From positions 704,233 to 768,232 of the forward strand of contig CABFPE010000191.1 of the NCBI GenBank assembly GCA_900660155.1: a stretch of DNA of 64,000 bases. The letters run 5' to 3'. Source of the DNA: Hofstenia miamia (taxonomy: Eukaryota; Xenacoelomorpha; Acoela; Hofsteniidae). Below the pieces are notes generated by a model. That model saw only the letters and a list, made by a program, of their open reading frames with translations, was not told the origin of the DNA and did no database searches. A program made the translations under genes and the position numbers. Positions 60,101-64,000 of this stretch are shown one piece after another (the stretch's first letter is position 1; each line of letters opens with the position of its first letter).

Positions 60101-60854
60101 CCACGGCTCTGTACCAAGTCAATACCTTCTTCAAAAGCGTTGGCAAAATCGATGCAGTCATTACGAATTCATGAGCGATTGTCCAACATTACCACATGCG
60201 AGGCAACGAAATCGAAGATCTCTTTTTAGAAAGAAAAAAGCATATGAATTGCTTCCTTGTACACCTGCAATAGAAACCGTCGCGTATGAAAGAGTATCAC
60301 TACTCGAAGTTCCCCTTGCTCGACCAGTTGTACTTCGTGGACCACTAGTTGCTTGTTTTATGAGCAGATTGTTAAACGATCACCCGACTTTATTTACCCA
60401 GCCGGAGGTACATCCCGGGGGTAAAGGTACACTTCCTAGAGCAGGTGGTCACTCTTATAATTTGGAAGACATAAAGGCACTTTGTGATAAAGGAGTGCAT
60501 CCTCTCCTTAATCTTTCAAAGTGCGGTATTTCTATTCTCTGTAAAGCATGTCTTCATCCAATTGTAATAGTTTTTAAGCCTAAAAACTACGGGCATCTTC
60601 GTGATTTAAAAGATTCGGTTTATTTGCCAAGTAAGTTGTCCCATCGACAAGCAAAACTTATATATAATGAAGCAAAGTTAGAACCAGTGATCACCGTTGA
60701 TACTTGTCAATCTATTACAGTAACCGGTTCGGATTTCCCATCAATTATTAAAGAAATAGTGAACGGTGTAAAAGATGTACAACGTCGTGCACAGTGGATC
60801 CCTTTGAAAGATCCACCTCTGATCTCTTCTCTTTTAATGTCTACCAATTACTGA
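26644..60854 (+). CDS. DLG5: DLG5-type MAGUK scaffold protein (whole gene)
   Basis: Orthologue of Discs large homolog 5, a membrane-associated scaffold at cell junctions and centrosomes that supports polarity, cadherin delivery and signalling. About 26 exons encode roughly 1430 residues; the human protein is about 1900. In order: an N-terminal coiled coil containing YTLVMSERDQVHLDIEKL and KKQRDWTFSERDN, which are close to vertebrate DLG5; an N-side PDZ region; a serine- and proline-rich linker with RSTPSIYATL; a PDZ with EKSSEPLGISI and AGLEVGDQLLE; a final PDZ with GFCLTGGNNFGIFV; an SH3 core (GTLGTWHAWILD); a basic hinge RRSLFRKKK; and a guanylate-kinase-like domain ending RRAQWIP, like the human C-terminus. 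The GK region has no ATP-binding P-loop, as expected for MAGUKs. Only three PDZ domains are well resolved against four in vertebrates. Introns carry many mobile elements and a nested gene. The exact first exon and exons between 38133 and 39404 are unsure. Confidence 0.93.
26781..26856 (+). CDS. DLG5: DLG5 exon 2
   Basis: Acceptor CTAATTTTAG, donor AGA/GTACGT. Encodes SSSEHNETFEVDSLLLSPS. Phase fits exons 1 and 3. Confidence 0.7.
26934..27055 (+). CDS. DLG5: DLG5 exon 3, coiled coil
   Basis: Acceptor GATTTTTTAG, donor CG/GTATAA (phase 2). Encodes a helical stretch starting LRLSLAQVTSEFEAFRKQQ. Confidence 0.75.
27097..27196 (+). CDS. DLG5: DLG5 exon 4, coiled coil
   Basis: Separated from exon 3 by a 41-base intron, the shortest in the gene. 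Encodes KLKLELENAIRNTQQLQKER and ends at GAG/GTACCT in phase 0. Confidence 0.75.
27197..29381. other. DLG5 intron 4
   Basis: About 2.2 kb with no supported gene. Short frames near 28224–28458 show a run of GC-richer sequence but no domain. Confidence 0.5.
29382..29557 (+). CDS. DLG5: DLG5 exon 5, coiled coil
   Basis: Acceptor AACTTTTAG, donor AA/GTAATA (phase 2). Contains MSELLQLRRLLSEKLA and KKYETLMKDHNDLRKK, similar to the KYExLxKDxxELRK region of vertebrate DLG5. Confidence 0.85.
29785..30050. other. GC-richer block in DLG5 intron 5, unclassified
   Basis: About 260 bases with a base composition unlike the surrounding intron and no recognised family. Probably a mobile-repeat fragment. No tRNA-type promoter boxes were seen in either strand. 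Confidence 0.35.
30145..31518 (+). mobile_element. hAT transposon derivative in DLG5 intron 5
   Basis: Terminal inverted repeats CAGGGTTGCAA and TTTGCAACCCTG, with a perfect 8-bp duplication ACTATTGC at 30137–30144 and 31519–31526. Subterminal GTTTAAAAC repeats occur at both ends. The frame at 30496–30834 contains KFDLAVARFFYASNTAFRVA and GYKPPNWADIAGDLLDSIY, and 30879–31172 contains LPSEVRWSSSVKLLDWYIKY, both from the catalytic core of ZBED-like hAT transposases. At about 1.37 kb it lacks the BED finger and much of the core, so it is internally deleted and non-autonomous. It inserted in the sense orientation of DLG5. Confidence 0.88.
31803..31936 (+). CDS. DLG5: DLG5 exon 6, coiled coil
   Basis: Acceptor GAAACCTAG, donor AACG/GTGAGA (phase 1). 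Encodes SLRQKLSVLEKDIDSIQKK followed by NDLKLENEHLLSERN. Confidence 0.85.
32267..32394 (+). CDS. DLG5: DLG5 exon 7, coiled coil
   Basis: Acceptor CCAATTTAG, donor CAG/GTTGTA (phase 0). Encodes LRQQYTSAVRAYERVQHEK and QRNFQEQLELVLKECEQ, heptad-like. Confidence 0.85.
32395..33676. other. DLG5 intron 7 with TA repeats and a gap
   Basis: AT-rich intron. A 70-N gap at 33455–33524 is flanked by TA runs, and another TA run lies at 33600–33624, so the gap is probably an unassembled microsatellite. Confidence 0.8.
33677..33865 (+). CDS. DLG5: DLG5 exon 8, coiled coil
   Basis: Acceptor TAATTTTAG, donor AAG/GTTTTC. Contains AVQEYTLVMSERDQVHLDIE, close to the AVSEYxLVMSERDxVHKEIE block of vertebrate DLG5, the strongest identifier in the N-terminal half. 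Confidence 0.93.
34349..34479 (+). CDS. DLG5: DLG5 exon 9
   Basis: Acceptor ATACTTAG, donor AAAG/GTTATT (phase 2). Starts LNEEVERLQAQTVHVTEFKE. Confidence 0.8.
34600..34740 (+). CDS. DLG5: DLG5 exon 10
   Basis: Acceptor ATATTTCAG, donor TTTAG/GTAAAG (phase 2). Encodes FQPFLEESNSSFNTMEAYC and VVENLQTDVFQLQTECDDF. Confidence 0.8.
34814..35380 (+). mobile_element. Tc1-like derivative in DLG5 intron 10
   Basis: The left end TGTGCAAAAGTCTGAATGCA (from 34820) and right end TGTATTCAGACTTTTGCACA (to 35377) are inverted repeats with one difference. The interior has pieces resembling the N-terminal helix-turn-helix part of Tc1 transposases, not in one frame. Internally deleted and decayed. Confidence 0.6.
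35560..35659 (+). CDS. DLG5: DLG5 exon 11, coiled coil
   Basis: Acceptor CCGATTTTAG, donor AAT/GTAACT. Ends with DVKKQRDWTFSERDN, nearly identical to a conserved DLG5 block. Confidence 0.92.
35660..37368. other. DLG5 intron 11
   Basis: About 1.7 kb. Overlapping minus-strand frames at 36174–36653 have no recognised domain and may be repeat-derived. Confidence 0.5.
37369..37511 (+). CDS. DLG5: DLG5 exon 12
   Basis: Acceptor TGTAATTTAG. Encodes IVHQRDDLRIERESIEQGD, matching the IVAERESI continuation of exon 11 in vertebrates. Two in-phase donors are possible (GATGG/GTATTA at 37470 or AAAT/GTGATT at 37512), so the 3' end is uncertain by about 40 bases. Confidence 0.75.
37954..38132 (+). CDS. 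DLG5: DLG5 exon 13, N-side PDZ region
   Basis: Acceptor TATTTTTCAG, donor AGTG/GTTTGT (phase 1). Encodes NWLSETVVFTKQEGNIHLTD and LGLSISVYNDNN. This sits where the first vertebrate PDZ domains lie and looks divergent. Confidence 0.75.
38210..38237 (+). CDS. DLG5: DLG5 exon 14, PDZ carboxylate loop (boundaries unsure)
   Basis: Acceptor AATCCACAG. Encodes DGYGLGLDGL, a GLGF-type peptide-binding loop. The donor used is uncertain: every GT nearby gives phase 2, which does not match the next good exon at 39405. A micro-exon with GGIL starting at 38484 (acceptor TTTGTATTAG) could intervene, but the chain is not closed. Confidence 0.5.
39405..39527 (+). CDS. DLG5: DLG5 PDZ exon, distal half
   Basis: Acceptor ATAACTTAG, donor TCTG/GTAACT (phase 1). 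Encodes VKADSPAKDQIKILDYISHV followed by NGKDVKHVDLDDLEQIINAS, the core of a PDZ domain. Confidence 0.85.
39528..41239. other. DLG5 intron
   Basis: About 1.7 kb. Two overlapping minus-strand frames at 40557–40841 show no domain. Confidence 0.5.
41240..41663 (+). CDS. DLG5: DLG5 exon, end of PDZ plus linker
   Basis: Acceptor AACGTGTAG (phase 1), donor GAACC/GTATGT (phase 2). Starts GSTLTFKINR, the last PDZ strand, and continues as a serine- and proline-rich linker (SPHSKSPFKRHD; HPSSPPPIEPQSPVQLQ). Confidence 0.85.
41812..41966 (+). CDS. DLG5: DLG5 linker exon
   Basis: Acceptor TTGATTTTTAG, donor AATC/GTGAGT. Encodes DNDGDSLAASIFEDSKHYS, an acidic serine-rich disordered stretch. Confidence 0.8.
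43023..43464 (+). mobile_element. Small Tc1/mariner derivative with both ends
   Basis: Ends TAGTTGGCTGCAAAA and TTTTGCAGCCAACTA are inverted repeats flanked by TA on both sides. Directly after the left end comes QQDGATPHTSAKTKNWF, which includes the second catalytic aspartate region, then WPPSSADLSPIENVWQILK with the third acid, and a frame to a stop at 43346–43348. About 440 bases long, it has lost the whole N-terminal half. Located in a DLG5 intron. Confidence 0.88.
43595..43706 (+). CDS. DLG5: DLG5 linker exon
   Basis: Acceptor ATATATTTAG, donor AAAA/GTGTAA (phase 2). Encodes KQLHYVKNRSRTVSSSSQ and further serine-rich sequence. Confidence 0.8.
44041..44199 (+). CDS. DLG5: DLG5 linker exon with YATL motif
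   Basis: Acceptor TATATGACAG, donor GACAG/GTAAAA (phase 2). Contains EYSGRSTPSIYATLQRP, resembling the RSTPIYATL block before the third PDZ of vertebrate DLG5. Confidence 0.85.
44200..45570. other. DLG5 intron with probable mobile-element debris
   Basis: Minus-strand pieces around 44520–44560 and 45000–45070 look like decayed transposon coding sequence, but no family could be named. Confidence 0.35.
45571..45733 (+). CDS. DLG5: DLG5 PDZ exon, first half
   Basis: Acceptor GTATATTTAG, donor GAG/GTTAAC (phase 0). Encodes RLVYIEKSSEPLGISILAH and GGIFVSHVADDSIAASAGLE, close to vertebrate DLG5 PDZ3. Confidence 0.95.
45761..45956. other. Assembly gap (196 N) in a DLG5 intron
   Basis: Followed by a TA run at 45957–45982 and then a Penelope-like element, so the missing sequence is probably repeat. 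Confidence 0.98.
45990..46632 (+). mobile_element. Penelope-like element, 3' part with GIY-YIG endonuclease
   Basis: The frame at 46028–46465 has the linker between RT and nuclease, then a Cys pair (YECEKCNHFYIG) and the GIY-YIG nuclease core (TSKRPFETRIKEHLRGHLRS; AEALFIK). GIY-YIG is the endonuclease that distinguishes PLEs from other retroelements. The tail carries a hammerhead motif and ends at a (TA)n run at 46609–46632. The RT part is missing, perhaps in the gap upstream. The best preserved of five PLE pieces here, yet still broken. Confidence 0.85.
46561..46609 (+). ncRNA. Hammerhead ribozyme motif in a PLE tail
   Basis: CTGACGA at 46571–46577, stem II GATT–TATA–AATC at 46579–46590, GAAA at 46591–46594, and palindromic stem III ACCGGT with U at the cleavage position. 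Stem I is imperfect (CAT…TAC with GTA…ATG). Confidence 0.65.
46960..47062 (+). CDS. DLG5: DLG5 PDZ exon, second half
   Basis: Acceptor TTGTTTTAG, donor GAAA/GTAAGT (phase 1). Encodes FNAINPVSYTHEQADIILRH and LTILTQYKPE, the end of the PDZ that begins at 45571. Confidence 0.93.
47273..47460. repeat. Segment duplicated at 48297–48484 (copy 1)
   Basis: 188 bases, apparently identical to 48297–48484 with a constant offset of 1024. Contains the left end of a small MITE. Confidence 0.9.
47349..47488. mobile_element. 140-bp MITE
   Basis: Perfect 20-base terminal inverted repeats, GGTGCCACACGATGGGCTTT and its reverse complement. Non-coding; family unknown. Confidence 0.75.
47505..47882. repeat. Perfect 189-bp tandem duplication
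   Basis: Two adjacent copies beginning CTATATGAAACACAGCAAAC (period 189). A very recent duplication or an assembly artefact. Confidence 0.9.
48297..48484. repeat. Segment duplicated from 47273–47460 (copy 2)
   Basis: Matches copy 1 to the base, then switches directly into PLE sequence at 48485, so the MITE right end is absent here. Confidence 0.9.
48485..49058 (+). mobile_element. Penelope-like element, 3' part
   Basis: The plus-strand translation shows pieces of the RT–nuclease linker and GIY-YIG domain (VYKYNCQKCDSSYIDETKRH), followed by the same tail as 13060–13244, a hammerhead-like motif and a (TA)n run at 49036–49058. Truncated at its left end and broken at a few points. Confidence 0.75.
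48930..48985 (+). ncRNA. Degenerate hammerhead motif in a PLE tail
   Basis: CTGACGA at 48941–48947 and GAAA at 48964–48967 are intact, but stem II pairs poorly and stem III is weakened. Likely inactive. Confidence 0.5.
49059..50400. other. DLG5 intron, unclassified
   Basis: No supported gene or repeat, apart from a frame at 49473–49685 without a domain. Confidence 0.5.
50401..52374 (+). repeat. 17-copy tandem array, 116-bp unit containing a DLG5 splice acceptor and exon start
   Basis: Unit length is 116, counted from successive GTGCCAGCGGTCAG positions (50475, 50591, 50707 and so on). Each unit holds a T-rich tract, the acceptor TATTATGTCTAG, and 42–45 bases matching the beginning of the DLG5 exon at 52318–52405. 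The first 13 copies appear almost identical; copies 14–16 are diverged; the last copy is the real exon. In the repeated units the exon-like frame runs into a stop soon after (…SSIEGPLKH). The array therefore presents about 16 decoy 3' splice sites before the functional one. Confidence 0.9.
52318..52405 (+). CDS. DLG5: DLG5 exon at the end of the tandem array
   Basis: Acceptor TTATGTCTAG, donor GTCAG/GTTTGT. Phase 1 at the start (A + AG = Lys) and phase 2 at the end both fit the neighbouring exons. Encodes IIECASGQSSSIEVPSHS and then SNHTRQNSSV, the linker between the last two PDZ domains. Confidence 0.88.
52470..53998 (+). CDS. MATH-BTB protein (SPOP-like), nested in a DLG5 intron
   Basis: Four inferred exons: 52470–52674, 52786–53108, 53239–53606, 53710–53998. 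The joined frame is exactly 394 codons plus stop, close to the 374 of human SPOP. MATH-BTB proteins are substrate adaptors of cullin-3 ubiquitin ligases: MATH binds the substrate, BTB dimerises and binds CUL3. Seen here: MATH strands VLQWLIHDIREVV, SSEYESHGFKWAIALYPKHY, SFMSLYLRFIGF, FSFAVIGPNGKEYF and AWGFENAI (about residues 25–150), then BTB from SDLTLVLHDDEIPAHRSVLM to LLVLKFIYTQ, and a 3-box/BACK-like C-terminus (LTGLLDLCKLYLCSTIEPEN). Introns 1 and 3 are GT–AG in matching phase; intron 2 fits only as GC–AG (AAG/GCATAA). It is much diverged from SPOP. The whole gene lies on the same strand between two DLG5 exons that splice in phase. Confidence 0.82.
54041..54181. repeat. Two (TA)n microsatellites
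   Basis: TA runs at 54041–54060 and 54145–54181, just downstream of the nested gene, with a short inverted repeat (ATATATGAAAGT… / …ACGTTCATATAT) near 54018. Confidence 0.85.
54182..55036. other. DLG5 intron, downstream of the nested gene
   Basis: No supported exon. Opposing frames at 54773–55027 have no domain. Confidence 0.45.
55037..55229. mobile_element. 193-bp near-perfect palindrome (MITE-like)
   Basis: TACCCCGTTCACACGTGACA at the left is mirrored by TGTCACGTGTAAACGGGGTA at the right. Arms of about 87 bases with very few mismatches surround a loop of about 18. The element begins and ends with TA. Non-coding, GC-richer than the surroundings. Confidence 0.8.
55558..55759 (+). CDS. DLG5: DLG5 last PDZ, first exon
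   Basis: Acceptor GTGCATTTAG, donor AAAG/GTAGTT (phase 0). Encodes YPRVVTISRPENGFFGFCLT then GGNNFGIFVTHV and LQQCDQLLK. Confidence 0.94.
55808..55957 (+). CDS. DLG5: DLG5 last PDZ end and SH3 start
   Basis: Acceptor CCAATTAG after a 48-base intron, donor CAGG/GTAGTT. Encodes INEVDLSGSTIEEVYLLLRR, then the PDZ–SH3 junction CRKPGDCFYVR, equivalent to PGDSFYIRA in vertebrates. Confidence 0.94.
55958..59835. other. DLG5 intron of 3.9 kb
   Basis: AT-rich; no gene supported. A 30-base unit CAAGGCATTTGCTCAACAAT… is repeated about three times in tandem at 59005–59080. Confidence 0.55.
59836..59964 (+). CDS. DLG5: DLG5 SH3 exon
   Basis: Acceptor TTTCTTTAG, donor CAA/GTATTA. Encodes TCFERKVSPDCGLSFHSG then IVLLIDDSMVGGTLGTWHAW, aligning with the MAGUK SH3 (LSFKKDDILYVDDT and GTFGSWMAW). 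Confidence 0.92.
60084..60854 (+). CDS. DLG5: DLG5 last exon: hinge and guanylate-kinase-like domain
   Basis: Acceptor GTTATTTAG, stop TGA at 60852. Encodes GSVPSQYLLQKRW, the basic hinge RNRRSLFRKKK, and VAYERVSLLEVPLARPVVLR before the GK-like domain (GPLVACFMSRLLND; HPIVIVFKPKN; VYLPSKLSHRQAKLIYNEAK; RRAQWIP). The P-loop and usual GMP-binding residues are missing, so it should bind protein partners rather than phosphorylate GMP. It lacks the DxxRRSGHFD-like block in recognisable form and is shorter than vertebrate GK domains. Confidence 0.95.
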   Translation, partial: GDKTDSHGSVPSQYLLQKRWQNRCSHYEFMSDCPTLPHARQRNRRSLFRKKKAYELLPCTPAIETVAYERVSLLEVPLARPVVLRGPLVACFMSRLLNDHPTLFTQPEVHPGGKGTLPRAGGHSYNLEDIKALCDKGVHPLLNLSKCGISILCKACLHPIVIVFKPKNYGHLRDLKDSVYLPSKLSHRQAKLIYNEAKLEPVITVDTCQSITVTGSDFPSIIKEIVNGVKDVQRRAQWIPLKDPPLISSLLMSTNY

Positions 60855-61096
60855 CGTCTTCCATAATTATTCAAATGTTCCTGTAAATGTTGTACAGATC
60901 TGTATATATTATGTAAATTTTGACATTTCTTAATTCATTTCTCAATTTTTTAAAATGATTTAATGTTTAAAAGCGGTTTCATTAGTGCACAAGACGTGTC
61001 TTTCAAACTTTGTTTTGTAGTTTCATCCATTACCTTCTATTCAAGTCATGCTTCACTCATTGAAGTTTTGTTATAAGTATTATGCAAATATACTGT
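60855..61096. other. DLG5 3' flank
   Basis: AT-rich 3' UTR or intergenic DNA. No canonical AATAAA close to the stop was found. Confidence 0.5.
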
Positions 61097-62280
61097 GCCA
61101 TGGGGGCGGATTCCGCCCCTCCCGTGTATTTTTTTTGAGAAAACTTTTTCTACAAAGCCGGTATGTCTAGCTCTTTATGACTTTTAGTTTTAATAAGTTT
61201 TCCAACTTTTTGCCAAATTTGGGCGTCAGAAATTGTTTACTTTTTGGTAAATAAGGCTTTTGAGAAATTTTTGACTTTTTTTGAAGATAAGATTTTTATA
61301 AATTTTTTTTTAAAAACATTAACAGGAATATCTTTATGTGATAATAATGAATTATCTGATGATAAAAACTAACCTTGTTTGCTTATATTTTATTTTTATT
61401 TCGGAAAAAATTCTTGTCTGAAAATTTTTTTTTGTATTTCACAGACCCGAATTTAGGGTTTTCAAAAATATTTATTGTTATCCCAGATGTTTTTTTCAAC
61501 TGGTTTACATATTTTGACATGATTTGTTTTGATATCAGATTTTTCTGATTATTTACAGTGTAATATTCATCATTATTTGAAACCGTTACACTGTTATTGG
61601 TTGTGTGCGTTTCCGTTGGGCTATTACTATAATTTATATATTCTTTACGCTGCTGATACATCATCAGTTTACCTACTTATTAAAAGTTTATTCATCAATT
61701 GAATCATGGAAACAATTCGCATTTAAAAAGTAGACTAATTTTGTTCATAATTCTTGCAAAATGTATGTAAAAACTGAGTAAAAAACGTTATTAACGTCAT
61801 TTTTTACTTCATTTTAACGACATTTTTTATGTCAGTGACAACATATATTATAATATTGTATAAAAAAATTTGTATTGCTTCATTATATTACAAATGTTGA
61901 AAAAAAATAAATATTTGTTAACATTATTTTTCTTCAAAAACGTATTATTTTATATTTCATATATTTTTCTTTACAAATCCCTTTTGTTTACACAAAGAAA
62001 AATTCAAAAGAACCCAAATATTTTTGGCTCCTTCTCACGGAATTTCGTGAAAAATAAAGTAGAATTTCAGTCATAATAAGACAAAGTGTGAAAATAGTAA
62101 AAAAACAGCCAAAACGCTGATGCCACTTAAAAACGATTACGTCGTCACTGATGACGTCATTAAGATTATTTTTTATATCAAATTGTTTGTAAAGGGTTAT
62201 TAAATACTGGTGCAAAGTTTCATCAAAAATGGAGTTTTAGTTTTTAAGAAAAGTAGGGGGGTGAAATCCGCCCACATGGC
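61097..62280. mobile_element. Terminal-inverted-repeat DNA element, non-autonomous
   Basis: The left end GCCATGGGGGCGGATTCCGC and right end ATCCGCCCACATGGC are inverted and imperfect over about 23 bases. The interior of about 1.1 kb is very AT-rich. A minus-strand 93-codon frame at 61383–61664 (asparagine- and lysine-rich) has no transposase motif. Family unknown. Confidence 0.5.
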
Positions 62281-63000
62281 TAGACCATGGTGAAAAGGCT
62301 CATGGCAAATAGGCTCATTATGAACTAAAGTTCAGCTCATCGGAATCCAAAAAACAATTGTGAGCCGATACAATATTTTCTACAAAAAATGTTTTTGTCT
62401 TACGCCTCAATTTTAAAGCAACTTTACAGAAATAATCCATTGATACCATATTTTAGGATTTATTTCATGAAATCAATCTATTTAAGATCCAATTTTAATA
62501 TATTTTCTTGAAGTTTATGAAGTTTTCGTTTGCTCTATTCATTTTATTTTAATTGTTTTGACGTTTTTTTTTATATTTTTGCGTAATTCCGTGACACGTT
62601 TATTAAATTTAAATTTTGTTGTATCCGGAATTTCAAAATAATCATAATAATTATATATTACGAATAATTGTTTTCATCGTTTCGAATTTGTGAGACTAAT
62701 GGAGAAAGGAAAATATTATTTGAGTTGTGCTATGGAAGAACAGAAATTATAAAATGTAGATATTTTCCTTTCGTCCTTTGGTCATATTTAAAAATATAAG
62801 TTATTCTTGGATGAAGATTGGCAATCCGGTTTTTTAAGAAAAAGTAAATCTCAATATTTGATTTTGCAGAGTGAGAAATATAGATAAATGTCAAAATTTT
62901 TTATTTGTAAGTTCCCATTTCTTTTTTAAAGAAACTAGATTTTACATTTTAGCATTTTAATCTTGCAGTAATTGGTTGGATTTCTTTGTTCGATATTATA
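62281..63000. other. AT-rich intergenic DNA
   Basis: No coding or repeat structure recognised. Confidence 0.5.
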
Positions 63001-63886
63001 TCCCACGTAGCCAAATACTGGTGGACCACCAGTGGCAGATACGGTGGGCCACCAGGGGGGGTTTGGCCGCCTGTGCACCAGTGGTAAACTGGTGGTCCAT
63101 CAGTGGTCCACTGGTGGCTAATTGGTGGGCAACTGGTGGCAAAAATATGATTTAAGCATTAGAGCAATGTCTCAAATGTAGCAACAGCAAACTTTTATAT
63201 TGATAAAGTTTACACATTGCAGTTTAAACTAACACAAACCCAACAAAGGGTTGAAGGAAATGCTAGAAAGTTTACCATTTACATTGATTTTAAGTTGACA
63301 ATAGAAAATATAACGAATTTTTTTATTATAAGCAATAACAACAAGCATGCAAAAATGCCCAATTTAGATTTAATTTTCAATTTCTGAAGAAATTGCAATT
63401 TTTAAACATTATTTTTTTCCAATAATTAAAAATATATTTTGCCCAATTTTAAGTACTCATCTAGACATTGATTTCAAGGTCCACGAATAATAGTGAATAA
63501 ATTATTTTGAAATTTCATTCTGCACATATATCTTATAATTTTTGCTAACAGAAAATTGCAAAAAAGCTCTTCACAATGAATTTTATATGTTTATGAGATC
63601 TAAGAGAGCATAATAATGGATAATATTTTACTTACAAGAATTAGCTCATATATTATATATGATTAAGAGTAAATCAGATGTCACTAGTGGTCAACCAGTG
63701 GTCCACTGGTGGCTATGAGTGGCTGAAATTGCTACTACTGCCACTACTTATCCACCAGTGGTCCACTAGTGGCTGTAATTGCCACTCCTGCCACTGCTTC
63801 CCCACCAGTGGTCCACTGGTGGGAACTGGTGGCCGCCAATGCCACTCATTCTCCACCAGTGGACCACTGGTGGTGGCTACATGGGA
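63001..63886. mobile_element. Element with palindromic CCACCAGTGG clusters at both ends
   Basis: Left end TCCCACGTAGCCA and right end TGGCTACATGGGA are inverted repeats with one difference. Next to each end lies a cluster of CCACCAGTGG, CCACTGGTGG and variants (about 63020–63140 and 63680–63872), many arranged as back-to-back palindromes. The middle (63141–63675) is AT-rich and non-coding. Frames across the clusters (for example 63678–63890) are by-products of the repeat. Probably a non-autonomous transposon with transposase-binding subterminal repeats. Confidence 0.65.
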
Positions 63887-64000
63887 TTGATTACGGCTCA
63901 TATAAGCGGTGGGATTTCCTTAGTTTTAGCCGCTAGTAGTTTGCCAACACTCCTTTTTGGACAGTAAGTTGTTTATGTAGAGTTCTCAAATACTCCATTT

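Noticed and set aside
63678-63967. Overlapping open frames on both strands
   Set aside because: They are translations of the palindromic CCACCAGTGG repeats and appear in several frames at once.
1-64000. Bacterial or viral operon
   Set aside because: Spliced exons, animal domain architecture and eukaryotic transposons across the window; no operon-like gene packing.

Overview
The window is animal nuclear DNA: very AT-rich, with short GT–AG exons split by long introns, many (TA)n microsatellites, scaffold gaps, and remnants of Penelope-like, hAT, Tc1/mariner and LTR-type elements. The clearest genes are metazoan: a DEG/ENaC sodium channel, a DLG5-type MAGUK scaffold and a SPOP-like MATH-BTB protein. 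A fast-evolving invertebrate (for example a flatworm or cnidarian) fits, but the sequence alone does not settle the phylum.

Layout. 1–930: AT-rich DNA with a 289-bp inverted-repeat element. 931–2679 (minus): intronless DEG/ENaC channel. 2680–11150: mostly unclassified non-coding DNA with weak exon candidates. 11157–12622 (plus): possible three-exon gene for a small secreted protein. 13030–17370: broken Penelope-like elements (PLEs), including two hammerhead ribozymes in head-to-head orientation, a 1000-N gap and a fold-back PLE end. 17900–26400: graveyard of mobile DNA (Ty3/Gypsy-like integrase and gag-like fossils, Tc1 remnant, long inverted repeats, a hAT MITE nested in a fold-back element, a hAT element with a duplicated end).

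26644–60854 (plus): one large gene, the DLG5 orthologue, assembled here from about 26 exons with splice phases checked at nearly every junction. It encodes an N-terminal coiled coil, an N-side PDZ region, a linker, two good PDZ domains, an SH3 domain and a C-terminal guanylate-kinase-like domain. Its introns hold a hAT element with a perfect 8-bp target-site duplication, two Tc1-like derivatives, PLE copies, a duplicated MITE, a complete-looking nested MATH-BTB gene, and a 17-copy tandem array whose 116-bp unit carries a DLG5 3' splice site plus the start of the following exon. 60855–64000: intergenic DNA with two terminal-inverted-repeat elements, the second packed with palindromic CCACCAGTGG motifs.

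The genes do not form a shared pathway. The main themes are the heavy load of DNA elements in DLG5 introns, the repeated splice-acceptor array, the nested gene, and ribozyme-tipped PLE ends that all sit beside (TA)n runs.
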